From: Bacteroidales bacterium
GTDB lineage: Bacteria > Bacteroidota > Bacteroidia > Bacteroidales > Muribaculaceae
DNA: 64,000 bases
Assembly: GCA_004555955.1 (NCBI GenBank)
Contig: SFJG01000003.1
Location: 1-64,000, forward strand
Direction: 5' to 3'
Under the pieces are notes generated by a model. The model made no database searches, was not told the origin of the DNA, and worked only from the letters and a program-made list of their open reading frames with translations. The position numbers and the translations under genes were made by a program. Position 1 is the first letter of the stretch; each line of letters begins with the position of its first letter. Positions 45,673 through 52,536 of the stretch are shown here, one piece after another.

Positions 45673-47070
45673 TTAGCAGGGACGACCTGTAATTTTGGTA
45701 ACTACCGCTTTTATTTGATTGGCAATATCGTTAGCTTTTTCGATGGTGTCTGCTTCAGAGTAGATTCGAATAATCGGCTCGGTATTGCTCTTGCGAAGAT
45801 GCACCCAACAGTCGGCAAAGTCGATTTTCACGCCGTCGATATCGGTGATTCGCTCGTCCTTATACTGCTCTTTGACAGCGGCAAGGATGGCGTCGACATC
45901 GATGTCGGGCGTAAGTTGAATCTTGTTTTTTGCGATGCTATATTGAGGATATTCTTGCTTGAGTTGGCTAACGGTTTTGCCCTTTTTAGCGAGCAACGTC
46001 AAGAAAAGAGCCACGCCGACGAGAGCGTCGCGACCGCAGTGGCTTTCAGGATATATTACACCGCCATTGCCTTCACCGCCGATAACGGCACCGACACGAC
46101 GCATCTCTGTCACCACGTTAACCTCGCCAACGGCAGAGGCTGAGTATGTGCAACCGTGACGCAAGGTGACGTCGCGAAGAGCACGCGACGACGAAAGGTT
46201 CGAAACGGTCGGACCGGGTGTCTGCGACAGAACGTAGTCGGCAACGGCAACGAGAGTGTATTCTTCAACAAACATTTCGCCGTTTTCCATAACAATGGCA
46301 AGGCGGTCGACGTCTGGGTCGACAACAAAGCCCACGTCGGCGCATCCGGTTTTCATCAAGTCGGAGATGCCGGTGAGATTCTCGGGAATCGGCTCGGGAG
46401 TATGAGCAAAATGCCCGGACGGCTCGCAGTTGAGTTCAATAACCTCTTCAACGCCAAGCGCACGCAGAAGTTTGGGCATCACGATGCCGCCAACCGAGTT
46501 AACGGCGTCGATAGCCACGCGGAAGTGTGCAGCCTTAATGGCTTCGCGGTCGACAAGACGCAGCGCCAGCACGCTGTCGATATGTTTGTTTGTATAGGTT
46601 TCGTTGACATATTCTTTACCGAGCGAATCGACTTCGGCAAATTCGAACGACTCATCTTCGGCTATTGCAAGCACCTGTTTGCCCTCGGCATCGCTAAGAA
46701 ATTCGCCATGCTCGTTGAGCAACTTCAAGGCGTTCCATTGCTTTGGATTGTGAGACGCAGTCAAGATGATACCGCCGCAAGCTTTTTCCCATACAACTGC
46801 GAGTTCGGTAGTAGGAGTAGTCGCCAAGCCAATGTTGACAACATCGAATCCCATGCCGGTAAGTGTGCCGACAACGATGTCGTTGACCATCTTGCCCGAT
46901 AGGCGAGCATCGCGTCCTACGACTATAGTATTGCTCGTTTTTGTAGTCGACTTACGGATAAATGTTGCGTAAGCCGCTGTAAATTTTACTATGTCGAGGG
47001 GATTAAGGCCTTCGCCTGCTTTCCCGCCGATAGTACCACGAATACCGGAAATAGATTTAATAAGAGACAT
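45673..47070 (-). CDS. glmM: Phosphoglucosamine mutase
   Basis: A 465-residue alpha-phosphohexomutase converting glucosamine-6-P to glucosamine-1-P for UDP-GlcNAc, peptidoglycan and LPS. The phosphoserine loop is ILTASHNPKQWNALK, the metal loop FVVDPDVDRLAIV, the sugar-specificity loop GGEGNGGVIYP and the phosphate loop RKSNTEPIIRIYSE. N-terminus SISGIRGTIGGK is typical of the Bacteroidota/archaeal-like form. Last gene of nrnA-DUF4827-glmM, starting 19 nt after the DUF4827 stop. Confidence 0.93.
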   Translation of the reverse strand: MSLIKSISGIRGTIGGKAGEGLNPLDIVKFTAAYATFIRKSTTKTSNTIVVGRDARLSGKMVNDIVVGTLTGMGFDVVNIGLATTPTTELAVVWEKACGGIILTASHNPKQWNALKLLNEHGEFLSDAEGKQVLAIAEDESFEFAEVDSLGKEYVNETYTNKHIDSVLALRLVDREAIKAAHFRVAIDAVNSVGGIVMPKLLRALGVEEVIELNCEPSGHFAHTPEPIPENLTGISDLMKTGCADVGFVVDPDVDRLAIVMENGEMFVEEYTLVAVADYVLSQTPGPTVSNLSSSRALRDVTLRHGCTYSASAVGEVNVVTEMRRVGAVIGGEGNGGVIYPESHCGRDALVGVALFLTLLAKKGKTVSQLKQEYPQYSIAKNKIQLTPDIDVDAILAAVKEQYKDERITDIDGVKIDFADCWVHLRKSNTEPIIRIYSEADTIEKANDIANQIKAVVTKITGRPC

Positions 47071-47089
47071 TGTGTTTATGGTTATTATG

Positions 47090-47650
47090 TTAAACTTTTG
47101 GCTTATAATACTTTATATGATAGAGATAAGGAACTACGTACGACATTTCGTCGTAGAATCCGTATTGACTCTTTACGAGCAAATTCACTTCGCAATCGAT
47201 TCCCAAATAAGCCAGCGGCATTTGGATTCCGTAGCCGTACTGTATTGACGACTGAAGGCTGTAGTTGTTGTAACGGAAACTGTTGTACGACACATCGTCG
47301 TAGTTGCCCGTAGGAGTCTCGTCGAGCCCTTGTGCATAGTTGAGTATGCTGATACGGCCGTAGCGGAAGTATATGCTTTGGTTGTCTTCGGCGCGGTTGT
47401 TTATGCGGTCGCCGGGGTTGATTACTTGCATATACACGTTTCCTTCTTTATCAAGACGGTAGTACGGCGCATCTTCGCCGCATTCAAAGACGGTGTCGGC
47501 GGGGATGGTCAGAACTACTCGTTGATTGGCAAGAAACGAGTTAACGGCTTTTTCTTCGTCTTCAAGATATTCGTTGTAGCTCTTCGAATCGTTACACGAT
47601 GTTATTACGGCAGCCAGGGCTGCGAGAGCAATGAATAGTTTCAGTTTCAT
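47090..47650 (-). CDS. DUF4827 lipoprotein
   Basis: A 186-residue predicted lipoprotein with lipobox ITSC (Cys19). Features of DUF4827 are SYNEYLEDEEKAVNSFLANQRV at the mature N-terminus, PYYRLDKEGNVYMQVINPGD in the middle and a Tyr-rich end. The overall shape recalls FKBP-like peptidyl-prolyl isomerases, but no assured active site is visible. It sits between nrnA and glmM and abuts the nrnA stop, so it is co-transcribed. Confidence 0.75.
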   Translation of the reverse strand: MKLKLFIALAALAAVITSCNDSKSYNEYLEDEEKAVNSFLANQRVVLTIPADTVFECGEDAPYYRLDKEGNVYMQVINPGDRINNRAEDNQSIYFRYGRISILNYAQGLDETPTGNYDDVSYNSFRYNNYSLQSSIQYGYGIQMPLAYLGIDCEVNLLVKSQYGFYDEMSYVVPYLYHIKYYKPKV

Positions 47651-48679
47651 TTATTGTAATTTGCTTAAATCGTTTAAGAGTTGATGATATGTAGCAATAG
47701 CCTCTTCCATAGAGCCGCGGAATTCGCCACCGGCAGCGTTTAGATGACCTCCGCCGTTGAAGTAGCGCGAGCAGAACGTGTTGACGGCAAAATTGCCTTC
47801 GGAGCGCATCGACACTTTGACGTAGCCGTTTTCTTGGCGGAAGAACGTCGACCAAACGACCTCGGGAATTGCCAAAGGCATATTTGCGAGCGTTTCGGTG
47901 TCGCCACTTTGGTAGTTGAATCGGTCGAGGTCGTCGCGCGTGAGCACGATGAACGAAGCCTTATGCTCCGGATAGAGCTCCATCTTTTCGGCAATGGCAT
48001 AGCCGATGAGGCGCATTCGCGACTCGCTGCTTGTGTTGCAAGCGAGTTTGTAGATTCGGTCTTTATTGACGCCGCGGCGCACAAGTTCGGCTACCATCAG
48101 ATAGATGTCGGGATGATTGGAATTGTAGGAGAAGTTGCCGGTGTCGGTCATCATTCCGGTGTAGAGACATTCGGCTATGGGGGTGTCGACCAAGTCCATA
48201 TATCCGAGTTGGTCGAAGACGCGATAGACCAATTCGCAAGTCGACGTCTGCTCCGGCTGAGAGATTACCAAGTCGGCAAAATCTTCGGGATGCAAATGGT
48301 GGTCGATGAGCACCTTGCGAGCATTCGATTGGCGGATGAACGGCGCCATTTGCGCTACGCGTTTGAGCCCGTTATAGTCCAAACAGAGAATCAAGTCGGC
48401 AGAGCTTATCAGTCGCTCTGCTTTAATCGGATTGCGTGTATATGCCGTCATTTCGTTGAATCCCGGCACAAATGCCAAGTCGTACGGAGCCTGGTCGGGC
48501 GTTATCACGGCTGTCTGCTTACCCATCGAACGCAGCAATAGCCCGAACGCATTGGTTGAGCCTACGGCGTCGCCGTCGGGCGACATATGGCATGTTAATA
48601 CTACCGACTTCGATTCCTCAAGAATCGACTTCAATTCCTTCAATTTGTTACTATCCAATACCTGCTCAAGCATCTCCAT
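47651..48679 (-). CDS. nrnA: DHH-family phosphoesterase, NrnA-like
   Basis: A 342-residue bifunctional enzyme type that degrades short oligoribonucleotides and dephosphorylates pAp. DHH-domain motifs are CHMSPDGDAVGS (~31-42), LCLDYNGLKRV and the core VLIDHHLHPEDF; the DHHA1 domain ends in FNGGGHLNAAGGEF. Length and motif spacing match NrnA. First gene of the three-gene operon. Confidence 0.9.
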   Translation of the reverse strand: MEMLEQVLDSNKLKELKSILEESKSVVLTCHMSPDGDAVGSTNAFGLLLRSMGKQTAVITPDQAPYDLAFVPGFNEMTAYTRNPIKAERLISSADLILCLDYNGLKRVAQMAPFIRQSNARKVLIDHHLHPEDFADLVISQPEQTSTCELVYRVFDQLGYMDLVDTPIAECLYTGMMTDTGNFSYNSNHPDIYLMVAELVRRGVNKDRIYKLACNTSSESRMRLIGYAIAEKMELYPEHKASFIVLTRDDLDRFNYQSGDTETLANMPLAIPEVVWSTFFRQENGYVKVSMRSEGNFAVNTFCSRYFNGGGHLNAAGGEFRGSMEEAIATYHQLLNDLSKLQ

Positions 48680-48692
48680 TTGTTTTTATCTG

Positions 48693-48722
48693 CAAATGTA
48701 ACGATTTTTATCCGATTCCAAG
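48693..48722 (-). promoter_or_regulatory. Promoter of nrnA-DUF4827-glmM
   Basis: On the minus strand CTTG (48719-48722), 18 nt, TACATTTG (48693-48700), 13 nt before the start. Confidence 0.6.
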
Positions 48723-48805
48723 CAATCTTATGACAAACGTCTTACAAAAAAAGGTTTAATATATTTTATAAAGTTTAAATTTTCAATGGCTGTAAAAAAT
48801 CGAAT

Positions 48806-48848
48806 AAAAAAACAGACTGCAACGCAGTTTACACCGAGTCGCAGTCTG
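48806..48848 (-). terminator. Terminator of the tetR-fabH-fabG operon
   Basis: On the minus strand CAGACTGC (48841-48848) pairs with GCAGTCTG (48813-48820) and is followed by TTTTTTT. Confidence 0.75.
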
Positions 48849-48876
48849 CCATATCTGCTATAGATAATAAATTATC

Positions 48877-49623
48877 CTACATATTCATACCGCCGTCAAC
48901 TTGGATAACTTGACCGGTGACATACGAAGAAAGGTCGGAAGCGAGGAATGTTGCGATGTTTGCAACGTCTTCGGGAGTACCGCCGCGGCGCAAAGGAATC
49001 TTTTGGCACCATTCTTTCTTGATGTCTTCCGACAACGAATCGGTCATAGCAGTAATGATGAAGCCCGGAGCGATAGCGTTAGCACGCACGCCGCGAGAGC
49101 CGATTTCTTGAGCAATCGACTTTGCAAGGCCAATCATACCGGCTTTCGATGCCGAGTAGTTGCATTGTCCGGCATTACCGTGAACGCCGACAACCGATGC
49201 CATATTGATAATACTACCCGAGCGTTGACGCATCATAACGGGAACGATGGCATGCACGAAGTTGAACGCCGATTTGAGGTTAACAGCGATTACGGCATCC
49301 CATTGAGCCTCTGTCATACGCATCATCAAGCCGTCTTTTGTAATGCCGGCATTGTTGACGAGCACATCGATGTGTCCGAAGTCTTTGAGCACGTCGGCAA
49401 CAACTTGATGGCAAGCTTCAAAGTCGGCAGCATTAGATGCATAGCCTTTTGCTTTAACGCCAAGAGCTGCTATTTCGGCTTCAGTTTGTTTGCCGTTTTC
49501 GTCGATAACGAGGTCGGTGAAGGCGATGTCGCAGCCTTCCGACGCAAATTTAAGTGCGATAGCCTTACCGATACCGCGAGCGGCGCCGGTGATGAGGGCT
49601 ACCTTTCCTTCTAATAATTTCAT
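48877..49623 (-). CDS. fabG: 3-oxoacyl-ACP reductase
   Basis: A 248-residue NADPH-dependent short-chain reductase of fatty-acid elongation. The cofactor loop is TGAARGIG (12-19), NNAG is at 90-93, and the catalytic Ser143, Tyr156 and Lys160 lie in MASVVGVHGNAGQCNYSASK. C-terminal VTGQVIQVDGGMNM is the FabG signature. Standard length. It is downstream of fabH by 22 nt and belongs to the TetR-led operon, so it may be a second, regulated FabG in addition to a housekeeping one (inference). Confidence 0.93.
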   Translation of the reverse strand: MKLLEGKVALITGAARGIGKAIALKFASEGCDIAFTDLVIDENGKQTEAEIAALGVKAKGYASNAADFEACHQVVADVLKDFGHIDVLVNNAGITKDGLMMRMTEAQWDAVIAVNLKSAFNFVHAIVPVMMRQRSGSIINMASVVGVHGNAGQCNYSASKAGMIGLAKSIAQEIGSRGVRANAIAPGFIITAMTDSLSEDIKKEWCQKIPLRRGGTPEDVANIATFLASDLSSYVTGQVIQVDGGMNM

Positions 49624-49645
49624 ACTTTACTGAATTATAAATTGA

Positions 49646-50590
49646 TTATATTTCTACCAAGAAAGCGCCAACGGAGTATCCGCCGCCGAACACCGAAAGC
49701 CCGACGTGTTGACCTTTCCGGAATTTATCTACATTTTGCGAAAAGACGAGTGCAGAACTTGCCGAACCGGTGTTGCCAAGTTCTTCAATGTTGTTCAAGA
49801 ACTTGTCGTCGCCCATACCGAGTGTGTTAGCAACATTTGCCACGATGCGCATATTGGCTTGATGGCAGATGATGTAGTCGAGGTCGGCAACTTCCATACC
49901 GTTTGCATGGGTTACTTGCTCGAGGCCGTTGATGATGTTCTTGCAAGCGTGCATAAACACGTCTTTGCCGAAAGGCATGGCGATTCCGTCTTCGTGAGGG
50001 CGCAAACGCACACCTTCAGGACCTTTGCCGATGTGACCCAATCCATGAGTATAAACGGTTTTGACGGTCATGTCGGTGTCTGCCACTCGTTCTGCAGACA
50101 AGAAGAAAGCCACAGCAGCATCGCCCCAGAGGTGTCCGCACACGCGGTCGGTCTCGTTGGCGTAATACGTGTTGTGTTCGGAACAAACAAGGAGGGCTTT
50201 CGTTGCTTTTCCCATAGCAAAATAGCCTTCGACAATTTCCAACCCGTTGACAAACGAACTGCAAGCCGCCGAAGCATAAACGGCGCGTGCTTTCTCCATG
50301 CCGAATTCGCGTTGAGCGATGTGGGCAAGAGTAGCCACGGTGTCGTATGGCGAATACGATGCCGACACAATCAAATCGACGTCAGTAACGTCGTATGGCA
50401 AGTGCTCTATCGCCGCACGAATAGCGGCAAGCCCCATTGTGTTATGTCCTTCGCCTTCGCCGGCTTTACTACGTGTCCGTATGCCTGTGCGCTGCAGAAT
50501 CCATTCACTTGTCAGTCCGTTTAGCTCTAAAAATTTTTCATTTGGTACTCGTTCTTCGGGAACGTAGTGTCCTGTAGCGTTGATGTACAT
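49646..50590 (-). CDS. fabH: Beta-ketoacyl-ACP synthase III
   Basis: A 314-residue KAS III enzyme that starts fatty-acid synthesis by condensing acyl-CoA with malonyl-ACP. The triad is Cys110 in ASAACSSF, His243 in ICHQANMRI and Asn273 in GNTGSASSA; the closing GGGYSVGAFLVEI is typical. Some residues around the active site (CGHLWGDAAVAFF instead of the common FGDGAGA pattern) differ from E. coli FabH, so an altered primer or a role in a specialised lipid is possible. It starts 1 nt after the tetR stop codon. Confidence 0.9.
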   Translation of the reverse strand: MYINATGHYVPEERVPNEKFLELNGLTSEWILQRTGIRTRSKAGEGEGHNTMGLAAIRAAIEHLPYDVTDVDLIVSASYSPYDTVATLAHIAQREFGMEKARAVYASAACSSFVNGLEIVEGYFAMGKATKALLVCSEHNTYYANETDRVCGHLWGDAAVAFFLSAERVADTDMTVKTVYTHGLGHIGKGPEGVRLRPHEDGIAMPFGKDVFMHACKNIINGLEQVTHANGMEVADLDYIICHQANMRIVANVANTLGMGDDKFLNNIEELGNTGSASSALVFSQNVDKFRKGQHVGLSVFGGGYSVGAFLVEI

Positions 50591-50591
50591 A

Positions 50592-51170
50592 TTATTGTTT
50601 TATTCCGTATAATATAAAATCGTATAAATAATCTCTCAACTTATTTTTCTCTATACCCAATTCTTGAAAGTTGTCGCGTATATACGGCACGTCAAGTCCT
50701 TGAAGGCATAGCAACATCACCATAGCCGTTTTGTCGACGTGCTTGATGCGAAACATACCCTGGTCGACGCCCTCCTGCAAGATTGTCTCCAGGATGCGTA
50801 TCTCTTTGGGTGACGTCGCCTTGCGCGCTCGCTCTACCTTACGCACGTCGCGGAAGAAACCTGCCCGCAACGAACCATTGCGATACACCAAGTCTTTCAT
50901 CGCTTCAAACCGTTGGAAGATGAATTCCATCAGTTTCTGGTCGGGCGTTATCGACAGACTGACTATTTCCGAAAGTTTCTTTATCACTTTGTCGCTCTCG
51001 CTCTCGATTACGGCATTGTAGATGTCTTTCTTATTCTTGAAATATGTATAGATTGTCCGCCGACCTTTCTCCGCCGCTTGCGCTATGTCGTTCATCGTCG
51101 TATTCTCTATACCCTTGTGGGCAAAGAGCTGACGTGCTATGTCGATGAGTTTGTCTCGGGTCTTTGACAT
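50592..51170 (-). CDS. TetR-family transcriptional regulator
   Basis: About 192 residues. The N-terminal helix-turn-helix is DIARQLFAHKGIENTTMNDIAQAAEKGRRTIYTYFKNKKDI (~10-50), which matches the TetR consensus closely. The ligand-binding half is helical and unassigned. An in-frame GTG two codons upstream (51176) is an alternative start. Being first in an operon with fabH and fabG, it probably senses a fatty-acid intermediate and controls its own operon; a matching inverted repeat lies over its promoter (51199-51218). Confidence 0.88.
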   Translation of the reverse strand: MSKTRDKLIDIARQLFAHKGIENTTMNDIAQAAEKGRRTIYTYFKNKKDIYNAVIESESDKVIKKLSEIVSLSITPDQKLMEFIFQRFEAMKDLVYRNGSLRAGFFRDVRKVERARKATSPKEIRILETILQEGVDQGMFRIKHVDKTAMVMLLCLQGLDVPYIRDNFQELGIEKNKLRDYLYDFILYGIKQ

Positions 51171-51198
51171 TTTCACTTATTTGCACAAATTTTGTTTC

Positions 51199-51235
51199 AG
51201 TGTGCGAATTTACACACTTTCTTTAACACAGGCAA
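51199..51235 (-). promoter_or_regulatory. tetR promoter with overlapping operator-like inverted repeat
   Basis: On the minus strand TTG (51233-51235), 20 nt, TAAATTCG (51205-51212). The -7 element is exactly the centre of AGTGTG-8 nt-CACACT (51199-51218), a size and layout usual for TetR operators. Autorepression is inferred. Confidence 0.6.
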
Positions 51236-51309
51236 CATTTTTGCCCTCTTTTATTCTATTTTGTTGTTTTTTTGAGCAAACCGAAAAAAATTTTATAATA
51301 AAAATTTAT

Positions 51310-51348
51310 GCTGTACAACACTGTTATATAGCACATTAGGTGTACAGC
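51310..51348. repeat. Inverted repeat GCTGTACA / TGTACAGC
   Basis: Two 8-nt arms (51310-51317 and 51341-51348) separated by 23 nt. The right arm extends to AGGTGTACAG, which recurs inverted at 51617-51626 before the AraC gene. Confidence 0.4.
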
Positions 51349-51428
51349 AGCACTTTTGACAAGATTTTTTTGCCCAAAAAATTTTGTTTATATCGATTTT
51401 GTGCTTACCTTTGCAGTCGAAATCACAA

Positions 51429-51503
51429 CGCGGGATGGAGCAGAGGTAGCTCGCCAGGCTCATAACCTGGAGGTCGTAGGTTCGAATCCTGCTCCCGCTA
51501 CCA
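51429..51503 (+). tRNA. Initiator tRNA-fMet (CAT anticodon)
   Basis: 75 nt with encoded CCA. The acceptor stem has the unpaired 1:72 (C/T) that marks bacterial initiators; the D stem GAGC/GCTC has A11:T24; the anticodon loop is CTCATAA with CAT at 51461-51463; the T arm is GTAGG-TTCGAAT-CCTGC. The anticodon stem is CCAGG/CCTGG, so the third of the three G:C pairs usual in initiators is A:T (29:41). A terminator hairpin follows. Confidence 0.93.
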
Positions 51504-51509
51504 AGAACG

Positions 51510-51548
51510 ATGCGTTTCTCAATTAGAGAAGCGCATTTATTTTTTATT
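51510..51548 (+). terminator. Terminator of the initiator tRNA gene
   Basis: ATGCGTTTCTC pairs with GAGAAGCGCAT (51510-51520 with 51526-51536), followed by TTATTTTTTA. Confidence 0.8.
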
Positions 51549-51570
51549 TATTATTTTGGACGCCAACCTC

Positions 51571-51601
51571 TTGTTGGAATCACACAGAGTGTGTAAATTT
51601 G
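51571..51601 (+). promoter_or_regulatory. Promoter of the AraC-family gene
   Basis: TTG (51571-51573), 20 nt, TAAATTTG (51594-51601). CACACAGAGTGTG lies directly before the -7 element, and AGTGTGTAAATT is shared with the tetR operator region. Confidence 0.5.
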
Positions 51602-51634
51602 GGGTCAAAATATCAACTGTACACCTCAATCAAA

Positions 51635-52465
51635 ATGAACCTCACCCACCGAATAATGCCGTCAGCAGCGTTACAACCATATGTGGCGTACTATTGGTTT
51701 TTCAAGACTGACCATTCTTCAGTGGCAATGAACATACTTCCGACATGGCATTCCAAGTGGATGTTCTACCGCGGGAAATCGATGATAGTCGACGGCGTCG
51801 GCGGCGGACATGAAACGGGGAGAGTGTGCGGGCTATACCTTAACAGTATTTCGGTGAGTGTCGACGATAGCACCGACTCGTTTTTCGTTGTTTTCAAACC
51901 ATATGCTATGCGCCTGATTCTCGGCATTCCGACCGACGAATTGTTTACGCGCAATCTTGAATTGTCGGAACTTGGAATCACGGAACTTGACGACTTGAAA
52001 TGGCGAGTACTTGAGGCACGGACCAACGAAGAAGCCGTTGCCCTGGTTGAAGAATTCCTCTTGCGACGACTTGCGGCGGTCAACGATTTTTCGAACATTC
52101 GACGCATCGGCGCCGTTTGCCACGCCATCGAGAGCAGTCCGGACACAAATGTCGGCTCGCTAAGCGATGTGGCTTGCCTATGCCAGAGACAATTTCGCCG
52201 CATTTTTACCGACTATGTCGGCGCTTCGCCCAAACAAATCTTGCGTATGCGACGCTTCCTGCTTGCCGCGAAAGAACTTCAAAACACCACGGAAACTACC
52301 CACGTTTCGGAAATCTCCGCACGATTGGGCTACACCGACCATTCGCATTTCTACCATGAATTTCACCAAATAACCGGCATGTCGCCTACCGAATATGTCT
52401 CGCACATCAGCCAACTCCGCCGCTGCGAGCTTATCAAAGGCTACAATACCTACCACGGCGAATAA
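51635..52465 (+). CDS. AraC-family transcriptional regulator
   Basis: A 276-residue activator. The ATG at 51635 is preferred over an upstream TTG (51599) that lies within the promoter. Residues ~1-130 are a DUF6597-like sensor half (LQPYVAYYWFFKTD; FVVFKPYAMRLILGIPTDELFTRNLELSEL). The C-terminal ~100 residues have the two AraC helix-turn-helices (SLSDVACLCQRQFRRIFTDYVGASPKQILRMRRF and VSEISARLGYTDHSHFYHEFHQITGMSPTEY). It sits 71 nt before an outer-membrane receptor-like gene with its own promoter, which is a plausible target. Confidence 0.9.
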   Translation: MNLTHRIMPSAALQPYVAYYWFFKTDHSSVAMNILPTWHSKWMFYRGKSMIVDGVGGGHETGRVCGLYLNSISVSVDDSTDSFFVVFKPYAMRLILGIPTDELFTRNLELSELGITELDDLKWRVLEARTNEEAVALVEEFLLRRLAAVNDFSNIRRIGAVCHAIESSPDTNVGSLSDVACLCQRQFRRIFTDYVGASPKQILRMRRFLLAAKELQNTTETTHVSEISARLGYTDHSHFYHEFHQITGMSPTEYVSHISQLRRCELIKGYNTYHGE

Positions 52466-52508
52466 CTGATTTGTCCGTTTTTTACACCTCCATCGGTTGC
52501 CAAAATCA

Positions 52509-52516
52509 TACCTTTG
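52509..52516 (+). promoter_or_regulatory. -7 element of the outer-membrane barrel gene
   Basis: TACCTTTG, 20 nt before the ATG. No standard -33 is seen, consistent with dependence on an activator such as the adjacent AraC protein. Confidence 0.5.
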
Positions 52517-52536
52517 CCGAAAATTTCAAACAGGCA

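Noticed and set aside
51171..51650. Possible integrated element or attachment site at the initiator tRNA
   Set aside because: No integrase, no duplicated tRNA 3' end and no mobile genes are present nearby; only short inverted repeats were found.
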